5,202 nucleotides of DNA from JBKJML01 sp046596415 (GTDB lineage Bacteria; Actinomycetota; Thermoleophilia; Gaiellales; Gaiellaceae). The notes beneath the pieces were generated by a model. The model searched no databases. It saw only the letters and a program-made list of their open reading frames with translations, and was not told the DNA's origin. Below, piece by piece: positions 5,036 to 5,202 of this stretch (within the stretch, counting starts at the first letter, position 1; each line of letters starts with the position of its first letter). The stretch covers positions 1 through 5,202 of the forward strand of contig JBKJML010000262.1 of assembly GCA_046596415.1 (NCBI GenBank), in the 5' to 3' direction. Both the position numbers and the translations under genes were made by a program.

Positions 5036-5202
5036 TCAGCGCGGTTCCATGCGCGTCGACTCGGCCGCCCGGCGCGCCTCGAGCTCGTACGGGTTGCGCG
5101 CATAGCCCCGGACGAGGAAGCTGAACGGCATCGAGAGCGGCCGGTGTTGCAGCTGCCAGACGTGGCAGAGCTCGTGCACGATCAGCTCGTCGGAGGCGCG
5201 GG
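5036..5202 (-). CDS. C-terminal fragment of an HExxH putative zinc metalloprotein
   Basis: The gene begins beyond the right edge; the last 54 residues and a TGA stop (5038-5036) are visible. The fragment reads DELIVHELCHVWQLQHRP, with an HELCH zinc-binding motif encoded at 5162-5176, then GYARNPYELEARRAAE near the end. The NPYE/EAR segment (5084-5095 for NPYE) offers a glutamate as third ligand, as in small HExxH proteins of the DUF4157/eCIS-core-like type (HELxHVxQ). G/C-rich third positions and a continuous protein-like frame support coding. It ends 18 nt before the metallopeptidase GTG start and is in the same frame, so both are likely co-transcribed. Whether it is an active peptidase, and its total length, cannot be seen. 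Confidence 0.75.
   Translation of the reverse strand, partial: RASDELIVHELCHVWQLQHRPLSMPFSFLVRGYARNPYELEARRAAESTRMEPR

Noticed and set aside
5036..5060. GGAACC on the - strand upstream of the metallopeptidase as an ECF-sigma -35
   Set aside because: No CGTT-like -10 lies at the usual 16-17 nt spacing, and the site is inside the upstream coding region.

Overview
The window is about two-thirds G+C, with tightly packed genes, two GTG starts and strong G/C preference at third codon positions. Together with an isocitrate lyase of the short mycobacterial-type class, this points to a high-GC Actinomycetota chromosome. A deep lineage such as Thermoleophilia is possible, but I cannot fix the taxon from sequence alone. 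I see no transposase, tRNA, rRNA, CRISPR array or phage gene.

Layout. On the + strand, positions 1-83 hold a compact regulated promoter (TTGACA plus two TTACRGYGTA operator-like sites). It is followed by a zinc-free NAD(P)H:quinone-reductase-like MDR enzyme (84-1049) and a 59-residue single-pass membrane microprotein (1069-1248). That small gene meets the opposing gene tail to tail, sharing the four bases CTAG.

Everything from 1245 to the right edge is on the - strand. In transcription order it is: the C-terminal end of an HExxH-containing protein (5036 to beyond 5202), a membrane-anchored neutral zinc metallopeptidase of the YpfJ/PF04228 family (4136-5017), a 3-hydroxybutyrate-dehydrogenase-like SDR (3395-4126), a GntR/FCD repressor-type regulator (2668-3372), and isocitrate lyase aceA (1245-2585). 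Gaps are 18, 9, 22 and 82 nt. The first four could be one transcript. The 82-nt gap before aceA holds its own promoter.

How the genes fit together. 3-Hydroxybutyrate dehydrogenase makes acetoacetate, which is normally converted to acetyl-CoA. Isocitrate lyase opens the glyoxylate shunt needed to grow on acetyl-CoA. The FCD regulator sits between them. Four GGATCC-centred sites lie around the aceA promoter (one on the -10, one just before the ribosome binding site, two inside the 3' end of the regulator gene), which suggests that this regulator controls aceA. The most interesting content is this regulatory architecture, the substituted catalytic Asn in the SDR, the unannotated microprotein, and the contrast in arginine codon use between the MDR gene and its neighbours. 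I found no clearly new defence or mobile system.
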